NCBI GenBank assembly: GCA_019009955.1
Contig: CM032233.1
Span: 62,443,501-62,507,500 of the forward strand
From: Riptortus pedestris
Lineage: Eukaryota; Arthropoda; Insecta; Hemiptera; Alydidae
Length of the DNA stretch: 64,000 nt
Direction of reading: 5' to 3'
Shown: one piece after another, positions 1 through 64,000 of the stretch
How positions within the stretch are numbered: the stretch's first letter is position 1
Layout: the number at the start of each line of letters is the position of its first letter
The notes under the pieces: model-generated
Seen by the model: the letters and a program-made list of their open reading frames with translations, nothing else
Databases searched by the model: none
What the model was told of the DNA's origin: nothing
Translations under genes and position numbers: made by a program

Positions 1-545
1 ATATATTTCATTTAATCAGAAACTGGCATTTCTGAATAACTAATGTTTGGGAGAGGGGAGAAATATTCTTTGCTCTTAATGCAATCTGTTGTTAATGGTG
101 TTTAAATATTAACATGGATTTTAAAAGTTCAATGAAAGTATGATATCTGTCAAGGTGAGGTACTAGGGTACCAAGTACAATAAATTCATACTTGGGTAAA
201 AATGACTGACTAGAATAATATTTCTATGCAATTTACTTACTTTATACATATGATAAAAATGTATAAAAGAAAAGTTACTCTAAATAACAAATAAACAATT
301 TTTTATAAGCGCATTTTTGGCATAAAATAAATTGGAAATGAACACATTTCGCTTCTGGCCTCCATTACAACCCCATTCCTATTCGTACCAAAGAATGTTA
401 ATATTGCATATTATCTAGTAAGGATTGGTACTAACTCAGATGCTGAGTTTTGTTAAATTTCGAGTAGTCAATTGTGCCCTTTAAATTATTAACCCTTTCT
501 ATAGTATTTTGTGTAAATCTGGGCAGAAGTGATTATAACTTTATC
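1..545 (-). repeat. Helitron-like repeat family A, copy 1 (partial)
   Basis: This stretch is similar by eye to 54720-55555 in the same orientation: shared blocks are AACTGGC-TTTCTGAAT, AATGTTTGGG, AAGGTGAGGTAC, and a CCATTACAACCCC run followed by a remnant of CACTCC. From 560 to about 650 a plus-oriented start of the same family follows (TTGTAATCTTTGTCTGTACA, then the CCAGTTATTTCTG block). No coding sequence was found. Confidence 0.55.
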
Positions 546-954
546 TCTATATTCCCCCATACTATATATATAATTGTAATCTTTGTCTGTACATTGATTT
601 TTTTTTTCGCATCCAGTTATTTCTGATATTTATTAACACTGCTCTGTTAATATGTTATACTTTACTGAACATACTATGTACTATTATGAATATAAAATTA
701 ACTTTCCAGGCACTCGAAAGATTATTTTTAATAATGGTTATTATGCACATAAAATGGCTGCTGTCATTGTGCTTTTGAATGCTATTAGGGTAAAAATATT
801 TTATTCTTACGTGGTTCAAAATACAGAATACTATCCATGTTTATGAATTATATGGTCCATGATGTTTGGAAAAAAAGATACTTACACATGAGATGGATAA
901 TAAAAAAATAGTGACAAAATGAAAAGTGGCCATTAAAAAATGAGTGAAATTAGG

Positions 955-1200
955 AATCTTCAGTTTTACATGAACCATTTAAATATCAAATTAGGTGACA
1001 TTCAAACAAAACTTGTGACCTCTAGAGACATGAACAGAAGATTGAAAAGTGAAAATATAAATACCTCAGTTAATATTTGGGTTTGAGAAAACATGTATAC
1101 AACAACAATTGTAGAATATCATATTTTCAACAAGATCTGTTATATGAAAACTTTTGATCCAGCCCATAATAACCAGGGATATTTAGGTTTTTCTTTCTTC
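955..1200. repeat. fragment of repeat family B
   Basis: It contains ACCATTTAAATATC, ACAAAACTTGTGACC and CCTCAGTTAATATT blocks that resemble the AT-rich core of family B (for example 20330-20640 and 38940-39240). It is degraded and its ends are unclear. Confidence 0.35.
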
Positions 1201-1367
1201 TCCTAAGTCTCCATTGCTGTTAGTTTGACTTGAAGTAGTAATGTGGGCATCGTGCTGGAGCTGAAAGGTAATGCACCACATCCAGACTCTATAAACAATG
1301 CCTAAATCATGCATATTTTATATATAAAATTTTCTATATTGTAATTGTTCTTATTTTTCTGTTTTAG

Positions 1368-63505
<62,138 letters not shown>

Positions 63506-64000
63506 GTATGTATTTTTTAATTATACTTATTACTTGCTGATTTATACACCGTGAAGATTCACCAAATCTTGTAATGACATTTCTTTTTGTGAAGTAGACA
63601 AAATACGCGAACATTATAGGCTCTTTTTAAATATACAATTTTTATAATCCAAAAAAGTCATATTATTATTTGGATGAACTTGTAGATAAGTATAGGCAAT
63701 GAATGAGACAGTTAACAAATAACAAAAATAAATTAAGAGAATATGGAATTAAAGCTTTACATTGATGTTTAACTCCTTTAATCCTTGGTATGCCATAAAC
63801 GTGAACAATAGTGTGGGATTTCATTACTTCACAGGCCATGTACACGTATAGGTATTTGCTTCATCACACTTTCAGTGCCCAGCTTTGTCGCCTTTATAGC
63901 TATTTGCTGGTTATAGGTTCTGGCTATCCCCCCTCACCTCCTTGGGCTAGTTCTTTCTCAGCATTTATCCTTTTTCCTCTCTCCTTTCAAGTATAAACCC
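63506..64000. other. start of intron after W32
   Basis: Begins GTATGT. AT-rich, then a moderately GC-richer block at 63800-64000 with a 61-codon frame lacking a known domain. No exon recognised. Confidence 0.5.

Overview
The window is eukaryotic and AT-rich. Almost all of it is the interior of one plus-strand, multi-exon gene whose conceptual protein is the checkpoint kinase ATR (mei-41 in Drosophila). I place 32 coding exons between 1368 and 63505. Each has GT/AG borders, and codon phases agree at every junction except one. The N-terminal part of the gene (roughly the first 430 residues of the human protein) lies before the window. Most of the kinase domain and the FATC tail lie after it.

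The host is probably an arthropod, most likely an insect. I infer this from the transposable elements: a DD41D (rosa-type) mariner, R1-clade and Jockey-clade LINEs, other mariners and a Tigger/pogo relic. The elements do not identify the species.

Layout: 1-12 kb holds HEAT-repeat exons W1-W9, a Tigger relic, the first tRNA-derived SINE copies and an 800-bp (CT)n tract filling one intron. 12-29 kb holds W10-W18, including the UME region, with degraded LINE and mariner pieces, a Tc1-type MITE and three hammerhead-like motifs. Intron 29077-34600 holds a perfect 65-bp inverted repeat around a hammerhead-like core, two R1-like LINE fragments and a 2.0-kb DD41D mariner. 34.6-51.4 kb holds W19-W29 (post-UME repeats and FAT domain). 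51.4-64 kb holds the last three exons, which enter the kinase domain, separated by Helitron-like repeats, a 5'-truncated Jockey LINE with a long open RT frame, and an R1-like LINE split by a MITE.

The most important anomaly is between exons W20 (ends 37074) and W21 (starts 38063). Their phases are incompatible, and about 200 residues expected at the start of the FAT region are absent. The only unusual sequence there is a flawless 16-nt tandem array (A followed by 15 C) from 37518 to 38016. Either the assembly has lost exons or the gene is broken in this copy; I favour an assembly fault.

The second point of interest is a set of four hammerhead-ribozyme-like motifs, each followed closely by AATAAA or a near match. 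They resemble the ribozymes known from Penelope-like retroelements. One sits inside a perfect 130-nt hairpin flanked by 12-bp direct repeats.

I saw no rRNA, tRNA, CRISPR or prokaryotic features.
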